The translations under genes were made by a program, and so were the position numbers. Shown here one piece after another: positions 16,491 through 24,270 of a DNA stretch of 64,000 nt; position 1 is the stretch's first letter, and each line of letters starts with the position of its first letter. Source of the stretch: Nostoc sp. NIES-4103 (GTDB lineage: Bacteria; Cyanobacteriota; Cyanobacteriia; Cyanobacteriales; Nostocaceae). The notes beneath the pieces were generated by a model. The model saw only the letters and a program-made list of their open reading frames with translations. It did not search any database and had not been told where the DNA came from. The stretch covers positions 1,007,750-1,071,749 of the forward strand of contig NZ_AP018288.1 of the NCBI RefSeq assembly GCF_002368335.1, written 5' to 3'.

Positions 16491-17060
16491 ATGATTTTTA
16501 CCTCTACAGAACTCAAAGACGCATTCATCATTGATTTAGAAGAGAAACCAGACCACCGTGGTTTTTTTGCTCGTGCTTTCTGTGCTAAAGAATTTGAAGC
16601 ACATGGTTTAAAACCAATAGTTGCCCAATGTAACCTTTCTTTCAACTATAAAAAAGGTACACTGCGGGGAATGCACTATCAACTGGCACCAGCAGCAGAA
16701 ACAAAATTAATTCGCTGCACTAAAGGTGCTATTTATGACGTAATTATTGATATGCGTCCTGAATCACCCACTTTTTTATCACACATCGGCGTAGAATTAA
16801 CCGCAGAAAATCGTCGTGCTTTGTATGTGCCAGAAATGTTTGCTCACGGCTATCAAGCACTCACAGATGAAACTGAAGTTGTGTATCAAGTAGGTGAATT
16901 TTATACACCAGGATATGAACGTGGTCTACGTTATGATGACCCATTTTTTAACATTGAATGGCCCCTAGAAGTGACTGTAATTTCTGAAAAAGATTTAAAT
17001 TGGCCGTTGTTAGAAACTATTCCTGTCGGCAGTCCCGACCCTATAGAAGTCACTGTATAA
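16491..17060 (+). CDS. rfbC: dTDP-4-dehydrorhamnose 3,5-epimerase
   Basis: A 189-residue cupin-fold epimerase. Family features are clear: KPDHRGFFARAF near the N-terminus, SFNYKKGTLRGMHYQ with the catalytic histidine, LIRCTKGAIYDVIIDMR, FAHGYQALTDETEVVYQVGEFYTPGYERG and the C-terminal WPL. It inverts C3 and C5 of dTDP-4-keto-6-deoxyglucose (or the CDP analogue) in deoxysugar synthesis. The length is normal. It belongs with the epimerase upstream and the oxidoreductase downstream. In the Anabaena HEP island an rfbC homologue occupies the corresponding position. Confidence 0.94.
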   Translation: MIFTSTELKDAFIIDLEEKPDHRGFFARAFCAKEFEAHGLKPIVAQCNLSFNYKKGTLRGMHYQLAPAAETKLIRCTKGAIYDVIIDMRPESPTFLSHIGVELTAENRRALYVPEMFAHGYQALTDETEVVYQVGEFYTPGYERGLRYDDPFFNIEWPLEVTVISEKDLNWPLLETIPVGSPDPIEVTV

Positions 17061-17089
17061 TCTGGAATTTATACATGAAACCCTTTTTT

Positions 17090-17155
17090 CTTGGTGTCTT
17101 AGTGTCTTGGTGGTTTCAGATTTTTTTGAACCACGAAGACACAAAGACACAAAGT
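17090..17155. repeat. ACACAAAGACAC-type inverted repeat
   Basis: CTTGGTGTCTTAGTGTCTTGG (17090-17111 region) pairs imperfectly with CCACGAAGACACAAAGACAC downstream. It is part of the CGCAGAG/ACACAAAG dispersed repeat group and could fold between rfbC and the next gene. Confidence 0.55.
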
Positions 17156-17185
17156 AGAATTAGCTAACAGAGGAATTTAGGCATA

Positions 17186-18499
17186 ATGATTATTATTGAT
17201 AAAGCTTTACAAGCACGCGCCGCAGCAGGAAATCCTATCAAAGTGGGGATGATTGGTGCTGGTTTTATGGGTCGAGGTATTGCCAATCAAATTATCAATT
17301 CGGTTGTGGGAATGGAGTTAGTTGCTATCTTCAACCGTGACATTGATGCTGCTAAAAGAGCTTATGCAGAAGCGGGAATTGAGGATATACAAGTTGTGAC
17401 AACCAAGAGCGAATTAGAAGATGCGATCGCTCGTGGTCAATATGCAGTCACCGAAGATGCTAATTTCATTTGCCGCGCTGAAGGAATCGAAGCCATTATT
17501 GAAGTTACTGGCGCAGTAGAATTTGGCGCTCATATCGTCATGGAAGCGATCGCTCATCGCAAACATGTCATTATGATGAATGCCGAACTTGACGGTACTA
17601 TCGGCCCCATCCTCAAAGTCTACGCTGACAAAGCAGGAGTGATTCTCACCGCCTGCGATGGCGACCAGCCAGGCGTGGAAATGAATCTTTACCGATTTGT
17701 CAAAAGTATTGGTCTGACTCCGCTGTTGTGCGGTAACATTAAAGGACTTCAAGACCCCTATCGTAATCCCACAACCCAAGAAGCATTTGCTAAGCGTTGG
17801 GGTCAAAAGGCTCACATGGTGACAAGTTTTGCCGATGGTACGAAAATATCATTTGAGCAAGCGATCGTTGCCAACGCCACAGGGATGAAAGTTGCCAAGC
17901 GGGGAATGTTGGGATATGACTTCACCGGTCATGTTGATGAAATGACCCATATGTATGATGTTGAACAACTCAAACAGTTAGGCGGTATCGTTGATTATGT
18001 AGTTGGTGCAAAACCAGGCCCTGGTGTGTTTGTATTTGCTACTCACGAAGACCCCAAACAACGCCACTACCTCAACTTATACAAATTAGGTGAAGGCCCC
18101 CTCTATAGTTTCTATACTCCCTATCACCTCTGTCATTTTGAAGTCCCATTATCTGTTGCTCGTGCTGTGCTATTTGCTGATGCTGTAATGGCTCCCATAG
18201 CAGGCCCATTAGTAGATGTAGTCACTACAGCTAAAATTGACCTGAAAGCAGGGGAAACCCTCGACGGTATCGGCTACTACATGACCTATGGACAGTGTGA
18301 AAATTCGGACATTGTGCAAGAGCAAAAACTTTTACCAATGGGTTTAGCTGAAGGATGTCGCCTCAAACGAGATATTCCTCGCGATCAAGTCCTCACCTAC
18401 GATGATGTAGAGTTACCCTCAAGTAGACTTTGTGACCAACTCCGAGCCGAACAAAATGCTTACTTTGCTCCACAAAAAGTTCTAGCAGTAGTTGGTTAA
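17186..18499 (+). CDS. SAF-domain NAD(P)-dependent oxidoreductase (homoserine dehydrogenase-like)
   Basis: A 437-residue protein with an N-terminal Rossmann domain (GMIGAGFMGRG at about 21-31) and a homoserine-dehydrogenase-like body. The C-terminal SAF-type region has the pattern ENSDIVQEQKLLPMGLAEGCRLKRDIPRD. Such proteins are common in surface-polysaccharide clusters and are presumed to reduce or oxidise a nucleotide-sugar derivative. The precise reaction is not established. ATG 17186 follows AGAGGA. The corresponding HEP island gene in Anabaena is also an NAD(P)-dependent oxidoreductase after rfbC. Confidence 0.8.
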   Translation: MIIIDKALQARAAAGNPIKVGMIGAGFMGRGIANQIINSVVGMELVAIFNRDIDAAKRAYAEAGIEDIQVVTTKSELEDAIARGQYAVTEDANFICRAEGIEAIIEVTGAVEFGAHIVMEAIAHRKHVIMMNAELDGTIGPILKVYADKAGVILTACDGDQPGVEMNLYRFVKSIGLTPLLCGNIKGLQDPYRNPTTQEAFAKRWGQKAHMVTSFADGTKISFEQAIVANATGMKVAKRGMLGYDFTGHVDEMTHMYDVEQLKQLGGIVDYVVGAKPGPGVFVFATHEDPKQRHYLNLYKLGEGPLYSFYTPYHLCHFEVPLSVARAVLFADAVMAPIAGPLVDVVTTAKIDLKAGETLDGIGYYMTYGQCENSDIVQEQKLLPMGLAEGCRLKRDIPRDQVLTYDDVELPSSRLCDQLRAEQNAYFAPQKVLAVVG

Positions 18500-18501
18500 T
18501 T

Positions 18502-18720
18502 GTCATTGGTCATTAGTCCTTTGTCCTTTGTAAACGTGAGTTAGACAGACCTCTCCCTCCCAGCCTCTCTCTCCTAAAAGGCCAGGGAGGAGCAACGAAA
18601 TCATAAAGGTTTTACTCCCCTCTCCTTGTAGGAGAGGGGTTGGGGGAGAGGTCAAAACAGTATTCATCAAACTCACGTTTTGTAAATACAAATGACAAAT
18701 GACAAATGACCAATGACAAA
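18502..18720. repeat. dispersed GTCATTAGTC repeat, copy 3, split by a MITE
   Basis: The left half (about 18502-18532, ending GTCCTTTGTA) and the right half (from 18680, TTGTAAATACAAATGAC) are separated by the 147-bp MITE. The uninterrupted equivalent reads CCTTTGTAAATACAAATGAC at 12815-12834, so this is a filled site. Confidence 0.75.
18533..18679. mobile_element. 147-bp MITE, copy 2 (AACGTGAGTT ends)
   Basis: Ends AACGTGAGTT and AACTCACGTT and a core similar to copy 1 (CTCTCCCTCC, GGGGGAGAGG). It is flanked by the 5-bp direct repeat TTGTA (18528-18532 and 18680-18684). It sits inside a dispersed repeat whose empty form exists elsewhere in this window. Confidence 0.85.
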
Positions 18721-18762
18721 TTTATATTTCATCAAATAGGAGTCTGATATGACACCAAAAAA

Positions 18763-18792
18763 GTAGGGTGGGCATTACAATGTCCACCCTAC
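18763..18792. repeat. GTAGGGTGGGCA hairpin
   Basis: GTAGGGTGGGCATT and TGTCCACCCTAC form a 12-bp stem with one G-U pair. It lies 60 bp upstream of the GT4 gene; a related GCCCACCCTAC half occurs near 42880. Confidence 0.6.
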
Positions 18793-18851
18793 AAGCAACG
18801 AACTATTAGGATTTTTTTCGTAATTAATCTCTGGGGAAATAATATTTTCAG

Positions 18852-19940
18852 ATGAAAATTGCTTTAGTGCATGACTATTTAACCCAGCGCGGTGGGGCTG
18901 AACGCGTCTTTGAATTACTTTGTAAGCGCTATCCACAAGCGGATATTTTCACCTCTTTATATGACCCGGAAAAAACAATTGATCTGGGTGAGAGGATAGT
19001 GAAAACGACTTACTTGCAAAAAATTCCGGGCGCAGCAAAATATTTTAGATTGATGGCTCCCTTCTATTTTCCTGCTTTTCGCGCCCTGAACTTGCAAGAT
19101 TACGATTTGATTGTAAGCAGTAGCACCAGCTTTGCCAAAGCAGTACGAAAACGCCCGGATGCACAACACATTTGTTTTTGCCATAATGTTACCCGTTTCT
19201 TGTGGGATACAGCAACTTATTTACGGGAGTATGGAGATTATAGATATTTTGCACCTTTAATCGACAAGATTTTCCAAGTCATGAGAAAGGTAGACCTGAA
19301 ATATGCACAGGAACCTGACCTTTATATTGCTAATTCCAGCGTTGTTGCTCGTCGCATTCAAAGTATTTATGGCAAACAAGCATTTGTAGTTAACTATCCC
19401 ATTGATACCAGTAACTTTGTTTTTTCAGATACAAAAGAGGAATATTATCTAGCCTCAGCCAGAATGATCAGTTATAAGCGTCTTGACATCATCGTCGAGG
19501 CTTTTAATTGGTTGGGTTGGCCGTTATTAATATCAGGTGATGGCCCAGAAAAAGAGCGTTTAAAATCTAAAGCATTAGATAATATTGAATTCTTAGGGCA
19601 CGTCAGTGATAAAAAACGCAAAGATTTGTTTTCTAAAGCAAAATCTGTCATAGTTGCAGCCTTAGAAGACTATGGATTAGTTCCAGTAGAAGCAAATGCT
19701 AGTGGAACACCAGTGATTTCCTATGGAGCAGGTGGAGTTTTAGATACTCAAATACATGGTAAAACAGGAGTATTTTTTAAAAGACAAACACCTGAATCTT
19801 TGCAAGCTGCACTACTAGAGTCCGGACAAATCGCTTGGGATTATGAAAATATTCGTAATCATGCAGTGAATAATTTTTCGGAACAAGTCTTTTTTAGTAA
19901 AGTTGAGCAAGTTATTGACCAAGCCTGTAGCATCTATTAA
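18852..19940 (+). CDS. GT4 glycosyltransferase
   Basis: A 362-residue GT-B enzyme. The N-terminal acceptor domain starts MKIALVHDYLTQRGGAERVF with the glycine-rich loop. The C-terminal donor domain has ASARMISYKRLDI, GDGPEKE and the E-x7-E pattern in EDYGLVPVEANASGTPVISY. It transfers a sugar from a nucleotide donor to the growing lipid-linked oligosaccharide on the cytoplasmic face. It is placed as in the HEP island, just before the tyrosine autokinase gene. Confidence 0.9.
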   Translation: MKIALVHDYLTQRGGAERVFELLCKRYPQADIFTSLYDPEKTIDLGERIVKTTYLQKIPGAAKYFRLMAPFYFPAFRALNLQDYDLIVSSSTSFAKAVRKRPDAQHICFCHNVTRFLWDTATYLREYGDYRYFAPLIDKIFQVMRKVDLKYAQEPDLYIANSSVVARRIQSIYGKQAFVVNYPIDTSNFVFSDTKEEYYLASARMISYKRLDIIVEAFNWLGWPLLISGDGPEKERLKSKALDNIEFLGHVSDKKRKDLFSKAKSVIVAALEDYGLVPVEANASGTPVISYGAGGVLDTQIHGKTGVFFKRQTPESLQAALLESGQIAWDYENIRNHAVNNFSEQVFFSKVEQVIDQACSIY

Positions 19941-19997
19941 TCAAGCATGTGATTTGTTAGCTGTTCGCGGAGTGTTTCGCCCAGAAGGATAATAAAC

Positions 19998-22226
19998 GTG
20001 GTTCAAACTAGTCTAAATCCCAGTCCAAATTCAGTTTCTGATCCAGAACCTGGTTACGGACAACTGTTTGCAGTATTTATTCGCAGATTTCCTTGGTTCT
20101 TAGCAGTATTGATCATATCAGTTGCGATCGCAGCGTTCATAACTAGTAGAACAAAGCCTACCTACAGAAGCTCAATGCAGTTGCTAGTAGAGCCTAATTA
20201 TCAAGGTAAAAAAGAAGGAACTGGGGTAGAAAGTCAGTTTACAGAGCCTGATGTTCAGATAGACACTGCCACCCAACTGAATCTGATGCAAAGTTCGGGA
20301 CTGATTCAAAAGGCAGTTGATAAACTGAAGTCCGACTATCCAGACATAACTGTAGGTGACATTAAAAACGCTCTGGTCTTAAATCAATTAAGAACAAAAG
20401 AGGACAACGTTGCTACGAAGATTTTCCAAGTAGACTATACCGATAAAGACCCAGATAAGACACAAAAAGTTCTCACTGCTATTCGGCAAGTCTATGTGGA
20501 ATATAACAAACAACAGCAGGATTTGCGGTTACAAAAAGGTCTGCAAATCATCAGAGAACAGTTGAGTAAGGCCAGTGAGGAAGTAAACGCAGCAGAGACA
20601 AACCTGCAACGATTTCGCCGCAATCAAAATTTAATCGACCCAGAGTCACAGGCAAAATTGCTAGAAGAGAGTTTGAACAAGATTGAGCAAGAACGCCGTG
20701 CAACTCGTTCTGAGTATGAAGAAGCTTTGGCGCGGCAAAAATCTTTGCAAGAACAACTTAATCGTTCTCCGCAAAATGCTTTGGTTGCTTCCCGTCTGAG
20801 TCAGTCTACTCGTTATCAAGGCTTACTGAACGAAATCCAAAAAACAGAGTTATTGCTAGCTCAAGAACGCTTGCGTTTCACAGATGCGACTCCCAGCGTG
20901 CAAAAGCTCAAAGAACAACTTCAAAGCCAAAAAGAATTACTACAACAAGAAGTAGGCAGGACTTTAGGTGTACAGTCTGCTGATGTATTCGCGTCTAAAG
21001 AACCTCTGCTTGAACAAGGACAGTTTGGTCAAATTGACCTCACCCTTGCTAGTCAGTTAGTAGAAACGCAGACATCCTTAGTTGCTTTAAGTGCCCGTGA
21101 TCAAACTTTGGCACAGAAAGAAAGTCAACTGCGTTTTGAAATTAAACGCTTCCCGCCTTTGTTGGCTTATTACAATCGCATCTTGCCACAGTTACAATTT
21201 AGCCGTGAAAGGTTAGAGCAGCTGTTGCGAGCAGAACAGCAATTGCGTCAGGAACTTGCCAAAGGTGGATTTAATTGGGAAGTTGTGGAAGAACCGCAAA
21301 AAGGTACACAATTAGGCCCCAACATGAGGCAAAATCTGTTGTTGGGTGCAGTAGTTGGGTTAATGTTGGGAGGCATTGCTGCTTTCATTCGGGAAGCTGC
21401 TGATGATGCTGTACATACCACTGCCGAGTTAGAGAAGCAAGTTGCTTTACCTTTGTTGGGTACAACTCCCAAATTGCCACCTGCTAGAACCAGAGATTCA
21501 GTAATCAAGTTGCCTTTTGGTAAGCCAGAAGTGTTAGCGCCTTGGACAATTGAAGTATTGCAATCTCCCCCGCGTTGGGAATCGCTGGATCTGATCTACA
21601 AAAATATTGAGCTTTTGAATACTGTTTCTAGCTTGAAATCTTTGATGATCACTTCAGCTTTGTCAGACGAGGGTAAGTCAGCTTTAGCATTGGGCTTAGC
21701 AATGAGTGCTGCTCGTTTACACAAACGGGTATTACTAATTGATGCTAACTTACGCGAGCCTAGTCTACATGAACAGCTGAATCTGCCCAATGAACAGGGG
21801 CTTTCAACTCTACTGGCGAGTGATATTACTCTCCCTAATCAGATTGGTATTCAATCTTCAGGTTCAGCTTACATCGATATTTTGACCGCTGGCCCAAGAC
21901 CTGCCGATCCTGCAAATCTCTTGAGTTCACCCAGGATGATGCAATTGATGGCAGCTTTTGAGGATAACTATGATTTGGTACTGGTAGACGCTTCACCAGT
22001 TCTCGGTTTAGTAGATGCCATACTCACAGCATCATCTTGTCGTAGCGTGGTACTAGCAGCAAGCATTGGTAGAGTGACTCGAACTCAGCTGACTCAAGCT
22101 ACAAATATGCTTAGCAAGTTAAATTTAATTGGGGTTGTGGCTAATGGTGTATCTAACTCTGGCACCACCTATGTACAGTATCCCAAGCAATACCGATTTG
22201 CCTTGCCGCAAGTGGTGGAAAAATAG
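19998..22226 (+). CDS. Wzc-like polysaccharide co-polymerase / BY-kinase
   Basis: A 742-residue inner-membrane protein that controls chain length and export. Order: Wzz domain with first TM (about 34-52), long coiled coil (about 170-430), second TM (about 447-466), then a cytoplasmic bacterial tyrosine kinase. The kinase motifs are Walker A SDEGKSA (about 556-562), A' VLLIDANLREP (about 578-588) and B LVLVDASPVLG (about 660-669). The C-terminus has only three tyrosines (YVQYPKQY), a short version of the usual autophosphorylated cluster. GTG 19998 is preceded by AAGGA at good spacing. The first and third kinase motifs are intact. The P-loop has SDEGKS instead of the frequent PGEGKS. Confidence 0.88.
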   Translation: MVQTSLNPSPNSVSDPEPGYGQLFAVFIRRFPWFLAVLIISVAIAAFITSRTKPTYRSSMQLLVEPNYQGKKEGTGVESQFTEPDVQIDTATQLNLMQSSGLIQKAVDKLKSDYPDITVGDIKNALVLNQLRTKEDNVATKIFQVDYTDKDPDKTQKVLTAIRQVYVEYNKQQQDLRLQKGLQIIREQLSKASEEVNAAETNLQRFRRNQNLIDPESQAKLLEESLNKIEQERRATRSEYEEALARQKSLQEQLNRSPQNALVASRLSQSTRYQGLLNEIQKTELLLAQERLRFTDATPSVQKLKEQLQSQKELLQQEVGRTLGVQSADVFASKEPLLEQGQFGQIDLTLASQLVETQTSLVALSARDQTLAQKESQLRFEIKRFPPLLAYYNRILPQLQFSRERLEQLLRAEQQLRQELAKGGFNWEVVEEPQKGTQLGPNMRQNLLLGAVVGLMLGGIAAFIREAADDAVHTTAELEKQVALPLLGTTPKLPPARTRDSVIKLPFGKPEVLAPWTIEVLQSPPRWESLDLIYKNIELLNTVSSLKSLMITSALSDEGKSALALGLAMSAARLHKRVLLIDANLREPSLHEQLNLPNEQGLSTLLASDITLPNQIGIQSSGSAYIDILTAGPRPADPANLLSSPRMMQLMAAFEDNYDLVLVDASPVLGLVDAILTASSCRSVVLAASIGRVTRTQLTQATNMLSKLNLIGVVANGVSNSGTTYVQYPKQYRFALPQVVEK

Positions 22227-22231
22227 TTAGT

Positions 22232-22264
22232 GTAGCAGGGCAGGGGGTTTGGCAACCTTGCTAC
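22232..22264. other. stem-loop after the BY-kinase gene
   Basis: GTAGCAGGG pairs with CCTTGCTAC around a G-rich loop. No T-run follows, so a terminator role is only possible. Confidence 0.4.
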
Positions 22265-23143
22265 TTACTTCATCGTTTAGTGATAGTGCGATCGCGTCTT
22301 GGTAGAGTGCGATCGCACATATTTTTTGTACCAAATTCCAATTTTGGATTTGAGATTTTAGATTAAATACTAATTCCCAATTCTCAATGCCCCATGACGG
22401 CAGATGCAACAAGAGCGGCTCGCCGACGACAGTCGCCTCAAGTCGGGAAACCCGCCCACGGCGCTGTCTCCCCAACGCACTGCCTCTCCCATGCCCCATG
22501 CCCCATGCCCCATTCCCAATTCCCAATTCCCAATTCCCAATCTATTTGTAATTAATAAACCTTTTTATAGTAATATTTAGCTATGTTCTAATCATTGAAA
22601 ATTAAGTATATTTATATTAACTTTATAATTATCTGAATAAAGGACTTACTATTTAAAGAGTAAGTAAAGAATCTGTTTAAGTAGATAGCTATTTCTCTAG
22701 AGTCTTATATCCTTATTATTGAAACTCATTCCAAACAGTTAAAAGGTAACAACATACTAGTTCTGCTAAATTTATCGAAACAATAGTTAAACAAACGCAA
22801 CTAAATGTAGGTATGGAGTTATGGAGTAATCAAATAATTGGGTGACTTTCCTCTGCATCTCGCCACCGTCTATAATCTCCATATAGAAACCTCAGTTTTC
22901 GAGCAAGCTCTCCATCTAATTTTTTAGCTAGCTATCTACTTAGGATCTCTGTCGTTTGTACATCTTTACCCAGCAGAACTCCAAAAGATGTTTACTTGTC
23001 CTCTAGACAAGTGAAAATGGTAAATTTTTGCACGTAATTATCTACAGCTTTTGGCAGCAAAACAAGATTCGGATCGGAGTCTTTGGCATTCATAGCCTTT
23101 GATATCACCTCAGCAATTTACTATTGTGTAAATCCAAAGACAT
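22265..23143. promoter_or_regulatory. long region upstream of hepC
   Basis: This region has no supported gene. At about 22385-22545 lie a palindrome-rich mosaic repeat and CCCATGC/CCCAATT heptamers. From about 22550 the sequence becomes AT-rich and unique, a plausible promoter region for hepC and hepA. A long regulatory leader would fit the developmental control known for hep genes in Anabaena. No GTAN8TAC site was found here. Confidence 0.5.
22994..23012. promoter_or_regulatory. perfect inverted repeat upstream of hepC
   Basis: ACTTGTC-CTCTA-GACAAGT, a perfect 7-bp dyad with a 5-bp spacer, 132 bp before the hepC ATG in unique AT-rich DNA. It could be an operator; no regulator is assigned. 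Confidence 0.4.
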
Positions 23144-23917
23144 ATGACAATCTCAATCATTCCGGCTCTACAGAATTCCCATACAACAACCCCACAATAC
23201 CAAGATAATCCTTCTCTATACTGTACACTCCAGTGGCGGCAAGGTCAGCTCAGAGTGAAGTCTACTAAGTCTAACACTCAAGTTAAACAGCCATATTTGC
23301 CTTCTGTTGATAACAAGCAATTGTTAGTCAAGTGCTTAAAAAATTCGCCAGTAAATTTAGTGAGTATAGATCCAAAACTGGGTGAAGCTTCGCTGCGGTT
23401 TTGGGCTGAGGCGTGTGAACAAGCTCATAAACCAATATTCCTCCGTCTATCTTCCAGCAATCAACTGTTAAAACAAAATAGGCAACCTTGGAGTTGGTTA
23501 CAACAAATAATTGAGTGGATTATAGCTTTAGTGTTGTTAGTTTTAGTCAGCCCATTAATCTTCGGATTGGTTGTGCTAACACAGATTTACTCGCCAGAAT
23601 CACTTTTTGCTTATGAGTGGTATGTTGGAAAGCGGGGTAAACTTTTTCGAGCAATTAAATTTCATACAACTGCAAACCAGAATATTACACCCTTGGGGTA
23701 CTTAATGTGTAAATATGGGCTGGAGAGTCTGCCACAGTTATGGAATATCTTGCGGGGTGAAATGAGTTTAATAGATTCTTGTGCTTACACTTTAGAAGAT
23801 GCAGTACAGCTAAGTTTAGAAGCACAACGGCATCCCAATCAACAACCACTAATCACAAGTTCGTGGGAAGTCCAGCCAGATTCTAATCTGTTGCATTTGG
23901 ATAGGCAAACACTATAA
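23144..23917 (+). CDS. hepC: HepC-like heterocyst polysaccharide sugar transferase
   Basis: A 257-residue protein resembling HepC of Anabaena. It has a polar N-terminal region, one membrane segment (about 124-148), then a short bacterial sugar transferase domain: GKRGKLFRAIKF at 162-173 and LESLPQLWNILRGEMSLI at 193-210. The domain normally adds a sugar-1-phosphate to undecaprenyl phosphate, the first step of polysaccharide assembly. The canonical GPRP after MSL is replaced by DSCA, so catalysis is not guaranteed. It directly precedes hepA, the order known from the HEP island, where both genes are needed for the heterocyst envelope polysaccharide layer. Confidence 0.85.
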   Translation: MTISIIPALQNSHTTTPQYQDNPSLYCTLQWRQGQLRVKSTKSNTQVKQPYLPSVDNKQLLVKCLKNSPVNLVSIDPKLGEASLRFWAEACEQAHKPIFLRLSSSNQLLKQNRQPWSWLQQIIEWIIALVLLVLVSPLIFGLVVLTQIYSPESLFAYEWYVGKRGKLFRAIKFHTTANQNITPLGYLMCKYGLESLPQLWNILRGEMSLIDSCAYTLEDAVQLSLEAQRHPNQQPLITSSWEVQPDSNLLHLDRQTL

Positions 23918-23944
23918 CTTACCGCCTAGATATTGCATTTTTGG

Positions 23945-24021
23945 TTATTTGTCATTTGTCATTTGTCATTAGTTATTTGTCATTAGTCATTTGTCCTTTG
24001 TAAATACAAATGATTAATGAC
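23945..24021. repeat. dispersed GTCATTAGTC palindromic repeat, copy 4
   Basis: Several ATTTGTC units, then CATTAGTC, TTTGTCCTTTGTAAATACAA and TGATTAATGAC. The rest of the gap to hepA (24022-24270) holds ACGAATT heptamers around 24105-24190 and an AT-rich stretch. Confidence 0.65.
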
Positions 24022-24270
24022 GACTCTAACTAGTTAGGCCAATTCTCTAAAAGTCGGCAACAGCTTCAAACCCCAAAACCTAGACCATATCCGACTTTGT
24101 TAATTACGAATTACCCTTCGGGTTCGCAAGTTTGCCATCGACGCAAAGCGCCAAGACGGCAACTTGCTCACGAATTACGAATTACGAATTGGTATTAGTT
24201 TTATTACTGCTAACTACATATCTATCTGTAGCCATCTGTCGAAATTCTCCAAATATTCTCAAAAATAGTC

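Noticed and set aside
22560..23143. NtcA sites (GTAN8TAC) before hepC
   Set aside because: Only GTAN6TAC spacings were found (for example GTAACAACATAC), which do not match the consensus.
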